From the NCBI GenBank assembly GCA_022823185.1, contig JAJDXQ010000002.1:1-64000 (forward strand): a DNA stretch of 64,000 bases. The letters are read 5' to 3'. Numbering within the stretch: the first letter of the stretch is position 1; each line of letters opens with the position of its first letter. The notes beneath the pieces were generated by a model. It made no database searches. It was not told where the DNA came from and saw only the letters and a program-made list of their open reading frames with translations. Shown here in pieces: positions 53,436 through 62,427 of the stretch. The position numbers and the translations under genes are program-made. The stretch is from Caldilineaceae bacterium. GTDB taxonomy: Bacteria > Chloroflexota > Anaerolineae > Caldilineales > Caldilineaceae.

Positions 53436-54203
53436 ATGTGGGGAGTTGACCGTCTGTTCCTGCTCGCATCGGTCTGCGTCACGCTTGCTCTGGGAGGCTG
53501 CGCGCCGATCCCGCTGCTGCCCGCCGGCGGGGAACCGCTGCCGGCCGCGTCAGCGCCAGACCCTTCCCAGGAAAACGCCGAGCCGGCAGCCGTCGCGCCG
53601 GAACCGCTCCCCTCCAATGACTGGCAGGTCTTTGTCGATGACGCGCGCGGGCTGTCGATCTCCTACCCCCCGGGATGGATCTTCGTCGATCCAATCAAAA
53701 AGGACCTGGCGGAGCTGATGGAGGAGGTGGGCGACAAGGCCAACAGCGACGAGATCAGGGCGCTGCTGGCAACGTCTGGCCATGCGCTACAGGAAGACCT
53801 GTTTATCGGCTTGGGTTTCCAGTATGCAAGCCGAGATGCCCCCGGCGCCAGTTTTGTCAACAACTTCAACGCGATCTCCTTCCCCGCCGAAGGGCTTCCT
53901 CTGCAGTTGCTAGCGCAAATGATCGCTGCCCAGCTGGACAGCATGGAAAGTTTCCAAGTTGACAGCGCCGACGTGGTCGCCGGTCTGCGGCCCCAAGGCG
54001 CGGAGGTGGTATCGGTCCGTTACCGTTCACAAGGCGCCCTCTTTGATCAGCCGGATTTGGAAGTCGTCGGCTGGCAGGTAGGCGTGCTTTCACCTGATGC
54101 AGAGAGGATTGTCATCCTGACCTTCAGTATCAGCAGCGAAGACTTCCCGGAGTCCGAGCCGCTGCTCGCGGAAGTCGTGCAGCGGGTTCAGTGGGTCGAG
54201 TGA
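53436..54203 (+). CDS. Secreted lipoprotein, unknown function
   Basis: A 255-residue protein with a signal peptide (MWGVDRLFLLASVCVTLALG) and lipobox LGGC, so C22 would be lipidated. A Pro/Ala/Glu linker (about 23-60) leads to a globular domain of about 190 residues that starts NDWQVFVDDARGLSISYPPG and ends with LLAEVVQRVQWVE. The same domain is found in the next gene. The short PPGW motif after a strand of aromatic residues resembles PsbP-like folds; this is only a suggestion. ATG 53436 is preceded by GGGGC with no strong ribosome site. Confidence 0.75.
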   Translation: MWGVDRLFLLASVCVTLALGGCAPIPLLPAGGEPLPAASAPDPSQENAEPAAVAPEPLPSNDWQVFVDDARGLSISYPPGWIFVDPIKKDLAELMEEVGDKANSDEIRALLATSGHALQEDLFIGLGFQYASRDAPGASFVNNFNAISFPAEGLPLQLLAQMIAAQLDSMESFQVDSADVVAGLRPQGAEVVSVRYRSQGALFDQPDLEVVGWQVGVLSPDAERIVILTFSISSEDFPESEPLLAEVVQRVQWVE

Positions 54204-54270
54204 ACTGCGGCGCGTGGATGGCTCGCTCCGCGCGTCGCAACTCGCCTACCTTTGGTATCAGAAAACGCCT

Positions 54271-56121
54271 ATGCGGGGAATTCTGTATCTGTTGCCCCTA
54301 TGCCTCTGTTGCCTCAGCTGCTTCGCACGAGCGGCGCCCGTAGCCACGCTGCTTGCCGGCCCAGCCGCTGCCCGCAGCCTGCTCCCGCTTGCCAGCCCTG
54401 CCGGTCCCGGCGTTTTCCACAAGGTCGAAGAGGCGCCCGGCTCCTTCGCTCTCTCCTCCCAGTCCCGTCCTGTCGAGTCGCATTCCCCCGCCCCCACACC
54501 GGTTCCTGATCCGACAGGCAGAGACGATTCCCCGCCAGCCGCCGACCTCGAGACCGACAACATCTCGCCAGACTGGCAGACTTTCCACGCGCCTGCGCAC
54601 GGCCTTTCTCTGTCCTGCCCCCCAGGCTGGCTCTTCTTCGACTGGACGCAGGCAGACTCCCTCCACCAGGACATATCCACTCAGGGCAGAGCCGACATCG
54701 TGCATCTGCTAATGAAGCTGCAATCCAATGCGCGGCCGAGTTCGTTGCTTGGCTTTGGCTTCGCGTTCCCGCAGGAGCCTCCTGTTTGGCTCCATGCCAA
54801 TAACGTCGTCGTCGAGGTTTTCCCCACCAGGGGTCTGACGATGTACGAATTCGGACAAGGCGCGGCCGCGGCGCTGGATCGCCAGATCGGAACGGATGTG
54901 GACAGTTTCGATCTTGTCACCAGACTGCGGCCCCACAGAGAAGAGACCATCTCAATCCGGTTCCGAGGCGACCTGCCCGCGCCCGCAACCTCCCAATCCG
55001 TTCTTACCGGCGCGAGAACTGCGGGCTGGCAGGTTATCCTGCTCTCGCCTGACGGCAAACATCTGCTTGTCCTGACCTTTACCGTTCTTGGCGAGCAGTT
55101 TGCGGAGCTGGAACCCCTGCTCGCAGAGATGGTCCACCGCATTCGGTGGACCGACGACGCCCGCGACGATGAGCTTGGCGCCGGCCCGGTCACTATCACG
55201 AACCGGGCCATGGTCGTCTACAACGAACCCGCTTCTTTCAGCCCCATCATCGGAAAGATTGACGCTGGAACGCCGTTCTCAGTTCTGGAGCGGGATTTCA
55301 CGGGCAACTGGTGGCGGGTCAGCTATGGCGGTCAGCCCGGCTGGGTTTCGGATCCCATCGCAGCCGCCAATATGCCCGATGCGCCTGTAGCCGTTCCCGT
55401 GGCGATGATCGACCGGCGCGTCAGTGTGCGCAGCGGGCCCGGCGCAAATAACCCTGTAATCGGCCTGGCTGTAGCCGGTCAGCAGTTTCTCATCACCGGC
55501 AGAAATGCGGCCGGAGACTGGTGGCAAATCGACAAGAACGGCCAGACCGGATGGGTCTTCGGTGAACTGATCAATCCTGTCGACGCGGGGGGTGTGCAGG
55601 TCGCCGTCGTCAAGTTCCCCTCCCCGCCCATGCTGCCGGTGACCGAGGCCTTGATGACGGTCAACAGACCCCTGAACGTGCGCGTCGGGCCGGACAGCAG
55701 CTATCCCATCGTCGGCGAAACCGTGCCCGGACGCCGCTACCTGATCACAGGCAGAAATGCGGCCGGCGACTGGTGGCAGATCGACGAAGACGGCCGGATC
55801 GGTTGGGTCTATGGCGAGTTGGCCGAACTGGTCAATGCCGGCAACGTGCAAGTGGTGGTCAGATATCCGCTTCCTCCTCTTTTGCCGGCAACCGAAGCCG
55901 TGCTGACTTTCAGCCGCCGCATGAACGTGTACGGCGGTCCTGGCAGCCGTTTCCCCGTCATCGACACAACCGTTCCCGGCTATCAGTACCCGGTAACCGG
56001 CAGAAATGTGGTGGGAAACTGGTGGCAAATCGACAATCATGGGCAGCCAGGCTGGGTCTTCGGCCAGTTCGTCAACACAGTCGAACAGACTGAGGAGGTC
56101 CAGCAGGCGCCCGATCCGTAG
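54271..56121 (+). CDS. Secreted multi-domain protein: paralogue of preceding domain plus four SH3-like repeats
   Basis: A 616-residue protein. A signal peptide (MRGILYLLPLCLCCLSC) is followed by a linker and a domain (about 95-300) that aligns with the preceding lipoprotein along its length: PDWQTFHAPAHGLSLSCPPG, later GWQVILLSPDG, LLAEMVHRIRW. Four bacterial SH3-like repeats follow, each about 65 residues, with conserved GNWW/GDWWQI and GWVFGE blocks (about 310, 380, 450, 530). SH3b repeats usually bind cell-wall glycans or proteins. The start is ATG 54271 because it begins the signal peptide; a GTG at 54214 is also in frame. Confidence 0.82.
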   Translation: MRGILYLLPLCLCCLSCFARAAPVATLLAGPAAARSLLPLASPAGPGVFHKVEEAPGSFALSSQSRPVESHSPAPTPVPDPTGRDDSPPAADLETDNISPDWQTFHAPAHGLSLSCPPGWLFFDWTQADSLHQDISTQGRADIVHLLMKLQSNARPSSLLGFGFAFPQEPPVWLHANNVVVEVFPTRGLTMYEFGQGAAAALDRQIGTDVDSFDLVTRLRPHREETISIRFRGDLPAPATSQSVLTGARTAGWQVILLSPDGKHLLVLTFTVLGEQFAELEPLLAEMVHRIRWTDDARDDELGAGPVTITNRAMVVYNEPASFSPIIGKIDAGTPFSVLERDFTGNWWRVSYGGQPGWVSDPIAAANMPDAPVAVPVAMIDRRVSVRSGPGANNPVIGLAVAGQQFLITGRNAAGDWWQIDKNGQTGWVFGELINPVDAGGVQVAVVKFPSPPMLPVTEALMTVNRPLNVRVGPDSSYPIVGETVPGRRYLITGRNAAGDWWQIDEDGRIGWVYGELAELVNAGNVQVVVRYPLPPLLPATEAVLTFSRRMNVYGGPGSRFPVIDTTVPGYQYPVTGRNVVGNWWQIDNHGQPGWVFGQFVNTVEQTEEVQQAPDP

Positions 56122-56356
56122 CTGCGATGCCATCGCGGTTTCGCGGACCTGAATGGGGCGAGCAAAGGAGTTTCTAACGTCCCGCTCCTCTCCCTCCTTG
56201 CCTCACTTCCGGGCGGTCAGCCGCAAGCGGCTTTCGAAACACCTCCCAACCCACTGTATGGAGCGCTCGAATACAAAGCGAAAAGCCGCCCCTCCTTCGC
56301 AACTCCACCTTGGGAGCGCTTGGACAGGGCGGCTTCGGCCGCGCCGCTTTCGTGAG

Positions 56357-56430
56357 CACCCCGGGTAGGATTCGAACCCACGACCCTCTGATCCGAAGTC
56401 AGATGCTCTAATCCACTGAGCTACCGGGGC
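56357..56430 (-). tRNA. tRNA-Arg (anticodon TCG)
   Basis: A complete cloverleaf on the minus strand: acceptor GCCCCGG with CCGGGGT (first pair G-T), D arm GCTC...GAGC, anticodon stem TCTGA/TCAGA with loop CTTCGGA (anticodon TCG, reads CGA), a five-base variable loop GGGTC, T arm GTGGG-TTCGAAT-CCTAC. G follows as discriminator; CCA is not encoded. It stands alone between the SH3-repeat gene and mazG. Confidence 0.95.
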
Positions 56431-56534
56431 AAACAAGCACCCCGGAGTATAGCACGTCCGGCGCCCCGCATTCAAAAAGTGACCGCCCGGGGGCAGGCAA
56501 CCTGCTCTACAGCCAGACTCTGCCTCATCCCGCC

Positions 56535-57542
56535 TTACTCACCCGCCAGAATCCGCGTTCGCCACCGGCCTGTATAGGCGCGCAGCGCGTCCTCCGCGTC
56601 CAGGCCGCGCGCGCTCGTAAGCGCCACCAGCCGCCACAACAGCAGCCCCAGCACCTCTTCATCGCTGCCCTCCGGCAGGAGAGCAGCCAGCTCCGGGCTG
56701 CTCTGCGCCAGCGCCGCCCGGTCGAGCAACCCCGCCTTGCCTGCCTTGGACTGCATCTGGCGCGCCTTGCGCAATGCCGGCAAAGCCGCCGGCACAGCGT
56801 CCAGCGGGCCGCGTGACGGTCTGTCCTGCGCCGCCCGCTCCTCTGCCTTAATCTCTTCCCAGCGCGTGAACAGATGGTCCATGTCGTCGATCTCATCTTC
56901 GCCAAAGACGTGCGGATGGCGCCGGATCAGCTTCTCCACGCTGTGACGCACCGCGTCAGCCATCTGGAACCGGCCTTCGTCTGTCGCGATCTGCGCTATC
57001 ATCGCGATGATGCCCAGGACATCGCCCAGCTCTTCCGCGATATGGCTCCCGTCCTCCGCGTCCATCGCTTCCAGCGCCTCCCCTACCTCCTCGAGCAGAA
57101 AGGCCCGCGTGCTCGCCAACGTCTGCTCCCGGTCCCACGGGCAGCCGTAGGGCGCGCGCAAGTGCGCCATCACATCCTGCAGATCACCATAGCTGCTATG
57201 CGGCAGCGGGGGCACATACAGGCATGACGCTCCCATCGCGCCGCACTGCGCGCCAGCTTCAGCCAGCGGCACAGCGCGCGCGGAAACCGCGCCATCCTCG
57301 TCCGCGAAAATCAGCTGTAGGGGGTGGTCGTCCGGGTAGGCGTTGCCCAACACCGCGCCGACCGCCTGCGCAGTCTGCCCCCTGTTGATCCCCAGCACCA
57401 GCGCAGGTTGCCCCAGATCAAACGGCGGATGATGGCGGGCCGCCAGCCGCGCCGCGCCGATGATCTGCACGCCCTCGTCCAGGTCAATGCCGACGAGTTG
57501 GGCCGCCGCCGCCACCGTTTCCATTCGATCAACTATCGTCAT
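56535..57542 (-). CDS. mazG: MazG nucleotide pyrophosphohydrolase with a truncated methylase-like N-terminus
   Basis: A 335-residue protein. The MazG domain (about 120-235) has both metal-binding motifs: EEVGE (151-155) and EELGD (170-174). It hydrolyses NTPs to NMPs and PPi. The first 115 residues resemble only the second half of a YabN-type tetrapyrrole (corrin/porphyrin) methylase: GVQIIGAARLAARHHPPFD, VGAVLGNAYPDDHPLQLIF, CLYVPPLPH. The SAM-binding first half is missing, and only 226 bases separate the start from the divergent neighbour. So this is a natural or recent N-terminal truncation of the YabN methylase-MazG fusion. Confidence 0.88.
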   Translation of the reverse strand: MTIVDRMETVAAAAQLVGIDLDEGVQIIGAARLAARHHPPFDLGQPALVLGINRGQTAQAVGAVLGNAYPDDHPLQLIFADEDGAVSARAVPLAEAGAQCGAMGASCLYVPPLPHSSYGDLQDVMAHLRAPYGCPWDREQTLASTRAFLLEEVGEALEAMDAEDGSHIAEELGDVLGIIAMIAQIATDEGRFQMADAVRHSVEKLIRRHPHVFGEDEIDDMDHLFTRWEEIKAEERAAQDRPSRGPLDAVPAALPALRKARQMQSKAGKAGLLDRAALAQSSPELAALLPEGSDEEVLGLLLWRLVALTSARGLDAEDALRAYTGRWRTRILAGE

Positions 57543-57768
57543 CGTCCTCCAGCCCCGTCACTTGCGCCGCTTCCATCTGTCCCCGACCCCGCGAACACCT
57601 GTCCGCAGTGAGCGGCGTCTTTGCACTCTAAAGCATCGCCCGTCGCCGGTCAATTCCTGTCGAATGGTCGCTCTGGGGCTTGGCATCGGTATTGAATGCT
57701 GCTAAAGTAGGGCCCACCGGCCAGCCAAACCGCGGCCCATCCATCTTTCTCTTTTCCAGAGACGAACC

Positions 57769-58662
57769 GTGACCGATATCCTGCCCAACTGGTATACCCA
57801 GCCCGACCGCCCCACCGCAATCTCACGCCAGGGGCCGGACGGGCGCGCGGTCCGAATCTCGGTCATCGTGCCCTGCCGAAACGAGGGCCGCAACATCCGA
57901 CCGGTGCTCGAGTGGGCCGCGCCCTATGCCGACGAGCTGCTTGTCGTCGACGGCCACAGCAGCGATGATACGCGAGCCATCGCAGCCGAGATGGGCGCGA
58001 CCGTGCTCCTGGATAACGGCAAAGGAAAAGGCGATGCTCTGCGGGTCGGGATCGCTCACGCCAGCGGCGAAGTCATCGTCTTTATCGACGCCGACGGCTC
58101 CCACGACCCCCGCGACATCCCCGCGCTCGTCCAACCCATCATCGACGGCGCCGCCGATCACGTATCCGGCTCCCGCATGTTGGGGGGCAGCGACGAGTTG
58201 CACGCCACGATCAACCAGTTTGTCCGCCTCTTCGGCAGCCAGGTGATCACGCTGAGCATCAACTACACACAAGGCGTGAGTCTCACCGATTCTCAGAACG
58301 GGTTCCGCGCCATCCGCGCCGATCTGGCGCGCAGGCTCGCGCTGCAGTCCGAGATCACAACCATCGAGCAGGAGATGATCATCAAGACGGTGCGCAGCGG
58401 CTACCGCATCACTGAAGTCGCCACCCACGAATACGTCCGCTCCAATGGCGAGTCCAACTTTCGCGTGCTGGATGTCTGGTTCAAATATCTGAAAAACTGG
58501 CTCTACTTTCTCTTCATCTGGCGACCGCCCAAAAGGGCTGCGCAAATCGTCAACGCCAGCAGCCAGGCCCAGGGCGGCAACAACGCAGAGGAAACAGTTG
58601 CCACCCCCTCCTCTAAACTGTCCGCGCCAGGAGAACAGATCCCGAAAGCCAGCTCCAGGTAA
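57769..58662 (+). CDS. Family 2 glycosyltransferase (polyprenol-phosphate sugar transferase-like)
   Basis: A 297-residue GT-A fold enzyme. ISVIVPCRNEGRN at 30-42 is the N-terminal nucleotide-binding strand; DADGS (107-111) is the metal-binding DxD-like motif; QNGFRAIRADLARRL near 183-197 is typical for the DPM1/dolichol-phosphate mannosyltransferase branch. No membrane segments except a weak hydrophobic patch near 243-255. The start is GTG 57769. The adjacent gene for a GT-C membrane protein begins right after its stop, so the pair may make and use a lipid-linked sugar (inference). Confidence 0.88.
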   Translation: MTDILPNWYTQPDRPTAISRQGPDGRAVRISVIVPCRNEGRNIRPVLEWAAPYADELLVVDGHSSDDTRAIAAEMGATVLLDNGKGKGDALRVGIAHASGEVIVFIDADGSHDPRDIPALVQPIIDGAADHVSGSRMLGGSDELHATINQFVRLFGSQVITLSINYTQGVSLTDSQNGFRAIRADLARRLALQSEITTIEQEMIIKTVRSGYRITEVATHEYVRSNGESNFRVLDVWFKYLKNWLYFLFIWRPPKRAAQIVNASSQAQGGNNAEETVATPSSKLSAPGEQIPKASSR

Positions 58663-61035
58663 ATGTCCCCATCCCGTCAAACGGGGAAGGCGCCGCGCCG
58701 GTTCGCTCCCGCTCTTCCTGTTGTCCGTCCCACCATTCACCGCCTCCTGGCGGTCTTCCTCCTCTTTGCCAGCCTGTTCAGTCTTGTCATCCCTCCATTT
58801 GAAGCGCCCGATGAGATCTGGCATTTCGCCTTTGTGCAGCACCTGGCGACGCAGAAAACGCTGCCGGTAGCGGAGCCGAATACACAAGCGCTCTGGCGGC
58901 AGCAGGGGACGCAAGCCCCCGCCTATTACGCCGCCGCCGCCCTGCTCACCGCGTTCATCGACCAGTCCGACTTCCCCCAACTCTTCGAACGCGCCAACCC
59001 CCACCGCGCCATCGGCCAGCCCGGCGCAACCATCAACCGCAACTACCTGATTCACCACCAGCAGACCGAACGCTTCCCCTGGCGGCAGTCGATCCTGGCC
59101 CTGCGCCTTGCCCGGCTCTTCTCCGTCTTCCTCGGCGCCGTCACTGTCTATGCCGTCTACCGCGCCCTGCTCCCTTTCCTCTCGCCGCAGGATGCCCTGC
59201 TCGGCGCGGCGTTTGCCGCCTTTTTGCCCCAATTTGTCTTTATCAGCGCCTCCGTCAGCAACGACAACGCCGTCAACGCCGCCGCCGCGCTCGTTCTCTG
59301 GCAGCTGATGGAGCTGCTGGCAGATGGAGGGCGGCCGCGACCGGCCCGCCTGCTGAAACTCGGCCTCGCTCTCGGCCTGGCGCTGCTCTCCAAACTGAGC
59401 GGGCTCGGCCTCGCCGCGGTGTCCGCGGCGGCCGTTCTGTGGCTGGCCTGGCGCCTTCGCAGCCTTCGTCCAATCGTCGATGCCGCGCTCTGGGCCGCCC
59501 TGCCCGCGATCCTGATCGCCGGCTGGTGGTATCTGCGCAACTGGCGGCTCTATGGCGATCCCCTTGCCTGGGAAATGTGGGAGGCCAACATCCTCCTGCG
59601 CGTCATCCCGGCCGGGCCGGCGCAGATCCTGAGCGAACTGGGGGGCCTCGAACGCTCCTTCTGGGGCCTGTTTGGCTGGCTCAACCTGCCCTATCCTCCC
59701 TGGGTATACCTGGCGCTCCGCGCCGCCGCCGCGGTCGCGGCGCTTGGGCTGCTCTTGCGCGCGGCACGCGCCGCGCTCGACCGATACGCCCGCCGCAAAA
59801 GAAGCGCGCCCCCTCTTCTGCCCCACCTCTTCCTGTTCCTGTGGCTGCTCGTCCTCACCGTCTCCTGGCTGCGCTTCATGCGCGTGGCGCCCGCCGCGCA
59901 AGGACGTTATTTCTTCGCCGCGCTGCCCGCCCTGGCGCTGCTGTGGACGCTGGGCTGGACAGGATGGGGAAGCCGGTTCGGCCGCCGATTCGGCTGGGGG
60001 GCCACCTGTGCCCTCGGGCTCCTGACGCTGGCCACACCGTTCGCCCTGCTCCGCCCCGCCTACACGCCCCTGCCGATGTACATCCCGGACAGCGATCCAA
60101 ACATCGTCATCTCCTCGCCTCCCCTCGCCGCGTATATCGCCGGCAACGCCATGATTGCGCTACACGGCGCCACGGCTTCGTATGAAAATCTGACGGAACC
60201 GGCAGATGAAGCAGACGACCAGCCCCCCATCGTCTTTCCCGGTCGCGAAGCGCAGCTGGATCTGGGTTTCGAGGCCGACGCAACCCTCCACCATGACTGG
60301 TCCCTGTTCATCCACCTCGTGGACGGCGCCGGCCTGACCGTCGCGCAGCTGGATACGATGCCCGGCGGCGGGCTGCGCCCGACCAGCGGCTGGCAGCCGG
60401 GCCGCCGCCTTCTCGACAGCTACGCCATTGCCATTCCGGAAACGGCCCATGCGCCGAACCGGGCCAGCTGGCAAGTGGGCTTCTACAACCACAGCAACGG
60501 CGAACGCCTGCCCCGGCAAAGCGGCGGCACAAGCTATTCCTTCGGCGAAGTGATCATCTGTCCCGCTGAGGCTACCCCGTCCGACTGCCGGGCCGGCGCG
60601 CAGGACCCCGATCTCCTGGACGGCAACCGCGCAATCACCGTCAATGCGCAGTTTGCCGACAATGTTTCCCTGGCCGGCTATCGCTTCAGCACCCGCACGC
60701 CGGTTCCCGGCCAGGAGATGACCGTTACCCTGTACTGGACCGCAACCGGACCGGTGGCCGAATCGTACACGGCCTTCGCCCACCTCCTCACCGACGGCTT
60801 CGAAATGTTCGGCGGCGCCGACCTGGAACCCTCGCCCCCAACCCAAGACTGGTCCGCCGGTGAAACCGTCGCGACCGTGCATACATTTACCGTTCCCGCC
60901 AACGCCCGCCCCGGTCTCTATCAGGTCGAGATCGGGCTGTACACCCGCCCCGACTTTCGACGCCTACGCGTGCTCGACAGAATCAGTCCGGCCCAGGAGG
61001 ACCGGCTGCTGCTCGGGCCCTTACGCATCGAATAA
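58663..61035 (+). CDS. Multi-pass membrane protein, DUF2142/GT-C glycosyltransferase-like
   Basis: A 790-residue integral membrane protein with about 10-11 helices in residues 25-480, followed by a soluble C-terminal domain of about 300 residues. PPFEAPDEIWHFAFV near 45-59 carries the D-E pair typical of GT-C glycosyltransferases, and SVSNDNAVNAAAAL near 200-213 is common to DUF2142-type proteins. The C-terminal part has beta-rich repeats (LSLAGYRFSTRTPVPGQEMT-like blocks). ATG 58663 follows the previous stop directly. It probably moves sugars from lipid carriers to surface polymers; its acceptor is unknown. Confidence 0.8.
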   Translation: MSPSRQTGKAPRRFAPALPVVRPTIHRLLAVFLLFASLFSLVIPPFEAPDEIWHFAFVQHLATQKTLPVAEPNTQALWRQQGTQAPAYYAAAALLTAFIDQSDFPQLFERANPHRAIGQPGATINRNYLIHHQQTERFPWRQSILALRLARLFSVFLGAVTVYAVYRALLPFLSPQDALLGAAFAAFLPQFVFISASVSNDNAVNAAAALVLWQLMELLADGGRPRPARLLKLGLALGLALLSKLSGLGLAAVSAAAVLWLAWRLRSLRPIVDAALWAALPAILIAGWWYLRNWRLYGDPLAWEMWEANILLRVIPAGPAQILSELGGLERSFWGLFGWLNLPYPPWVYLALRAAAAVAALGLLLRAARAALDRYARRKRSAPPLLPHLFLFLWLLVLTVSWLRFMRVAPAAQGRYFFAALPALALLWTLGWTGWGSRFGRRFGWGATCALGLLTLATPFALLRPAYTPLPMYIPDSDPNIVISSPPLAAYIAGNAMIALHGATASYENLTEPADEADDQPPIVFPGREAQLDLGFEADATLHHDWSLFIHLVDGAGLTVAQLDTMPGGGLRPTSGWQPGRRLLDSYAIAIPETAHAPNRASWQVGFYNHSNGERLPRQSGGTSYSFGEVIICPAEATPSDCRAGAQDPDLLDGNRAITVNAQFADNVSLAGYRFSTRTPVPGQEMTVTLYWTATGPVAESYTAFAHLLTDGFEMFGGADLEPSPPTQDWSAGETVATVHTFTVPANARPGLYQVEIGLYTRPDFRRLRVLDRISPAQEDRLLLGPLRIE

Positions 61036-61221
61036 TCCGCCGCCGCCAATACAGACCTCCCCGCGCCTTGATTCACAGCAGGATTTCGACTATCATTCCT
61101 CTCGTTCACAGTTCATCCATCGTTCTCTCGACGCGGCGAACCGCCCATCAGATGATTCGACCATCTGCGAAGGGCATTTCAGTTCGCGAAACGTCGCATA
61201 CCGGTCGGAAAGGGACAGCGC

Positions 61222-61350
61222 ATGAGCCGCAGACGGCGCAGACGCCGCTTGAGCCGCAATGAAAAGATATTCTACTTTCTCAGCCTGCTGATTGCGCTCA
61301 GCATGGTGTTGAGCCTGGTCTACGTGGCGATAACGCCCGCCGTTCCCTAG
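61222..61350 (+). CDS. Arg-rich 42-residue single-helix membrane protein
   Basis: A short gene: a very basic N-terminus (MSRRRRRRRLSRNEKIF) followed by a single hydrophobic helix (FLSLLIALSMVLSLVYVAIT) and a short tail. Positive-inside rule puts the N-terminus in the cytoplasm. AAGGGA lies nine bases before the ATG, and the gene ends 68 bases before the EamA gene. The clear amphipathic layout and ribosome site make it likely real; I recall similar small proteins only in general terms and cannot name a family. Confidence 0.6.
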   Translation: MSRRRRRRRLSRNEKIFYFLSLLIALSMVLSLVYVAITPAVP

Positions 61351-61417
61351 AACGGCCGCAGATCTTCACCCCTGTTTGCGCAGGCCACACACCCGCGCCT
61401 GGATCCGGACCGATACC

Positions 61418-62335
61418 GTGACAGTCGAAGAACGCCGCGGGCTGGCGCTGGTTGCGATCGCCGTTCTCTTTTTCAGCACCAGCCCCGTGCTGGTGCGGTG
61501 GGCCGCACGCTCCGTCTCCTCCTTCGAAATCGCGGCCGGCCGTCTCCTCGTCGCCGGCGTCGTCGTCTTGGGCCTGGTCCTCCTCCGCAGCCGCAGGCCG
61601 GGCGACGCGGCAACCCGGCCCGGCAAACTGCTCTCGGCCTGGCCCTGGCTTCTCCTCGTCGGCTTGGTCGCCGCCCTCCACTTCTTCTTCTACGCCTACT
61701 CCCTGGAATTCACGTCGATTGCCAACAGTCTGGCCATCATGTATACCGCCCCAATCTGGGTCGCGCTGCTCTCCCGCTTTCTGCTCAAAGAACCCCTGCC
61801 GCAGCGCAAATGGCTCGGCATCATCGTCGCCGTCGTGGGCGTTTCCGTCCTGTCCGGGTTCGAGCCTGCGCTCGCGCTCATTCAGCAAAGCGGCAGCGCA
61901 TCCTACAACTTCACCCCCCGCGCCCTGATCGGCGACCTGCTGGCGCTGGGCAGCGCGGTCACCTTCGCCCTTTACAGCATTGCCGGCCGCGCCCAGCGGC
62001 AACGCCTTCCTCTCCTGGTGTATGCCGGCGCCGTCTACATCCTGGCCGCGCTCTGGCTGCTTCCCGCCGCAGCCGCGGCGCACGCCCCCGGCAGCCTCAA
62101 CTGGCCCGCCGTCGCCAGCATCGCCGCGCTCGGTGTCTTCCCACTGGCGTGCGGCCATACCCTCTACAACGCCGCCCTGCGCCGGGTAAGCGCCACCTAC
62201 GTCAACCTCATCGCCACCCAGGAGGTCCTGGGCGGCATTCTGCTCGGCGCGCTTCTGTTGCAGGAGTTCCCTTCCGCCAGCAGCCTCGTCGGCGCTCTCA
62301 TCACCATCGGCGGAATCCTCATCGTCCTCCTGTAA
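61418..62335 (+). CDS. EamA-family (drug/metabolite transporter superfamily) permease
   Basis: A 305-residue transporter with about ten helices in two EamA repeats. The first repeat begins LALVAIAVLFFSTSPVLVRW; the second starts with LIGDLLALGSAVTFALYSIA near residue 170, and a third hallmark is ATQEVLGGILLGALLL near 265. Members export metabolites or amino acids. The start is put at GTG 61418 (MTVEERRG) though the ribosome site is weak; a TTG at 61376 is in frame. It ends 92 bases before lysA. Confidence 0.85.
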   Translation: MTVEERRGLALVAIAVLFFSTSPVLVRWAARSVSSFEIAAGRLLVAGVVVLGLVLLRSRRPGDAATRPGKLLSAWPWLLLVGLVAALHFFFYAYSLEFTSIANSLAIMYTAPIWVALLSRFLLKEPLPQRKWLGIIVAVVGVSVLSGFEPALALIQQSGSASYNFTPRALIGDLLALGSAVTFALYSIAGRAQRQRLPLLVYAGAVYILAALWLLPAAAAAHAPGSLNWPAVASIAALGVFPLACGHTLYNAALRRVSATYVNLIATQEVLGGILLGALLLQEFPSASSLVGALITIGGILIVLL

Positions 62336-62427
62336 ACTCCGCCCTCTGCCAGCCACTGCGAGTCAGGCGGCGTCAACCCGCTGACGCAAGCGCCGCCGGT
62401 CTCTTCCTGACCGAAAAGGATCCCGCT

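Noticed and set aside
57823..59901. Nearly 700-codon frame opposite the glycosyltransferase and GT-C genes
   Set aside because: Antisense shadow; the plus-strand proteins carry clear family motifs and the antisense product is a low-complexity E/G/R-rich chain.
61498..62427. Long N-terminal extension of the lysA-like frame across the EamA gene
   Set aside because: Arg/Pro-rich chance sequence; the ATG at 62428 has an AAGGA site and starts the conserved part.
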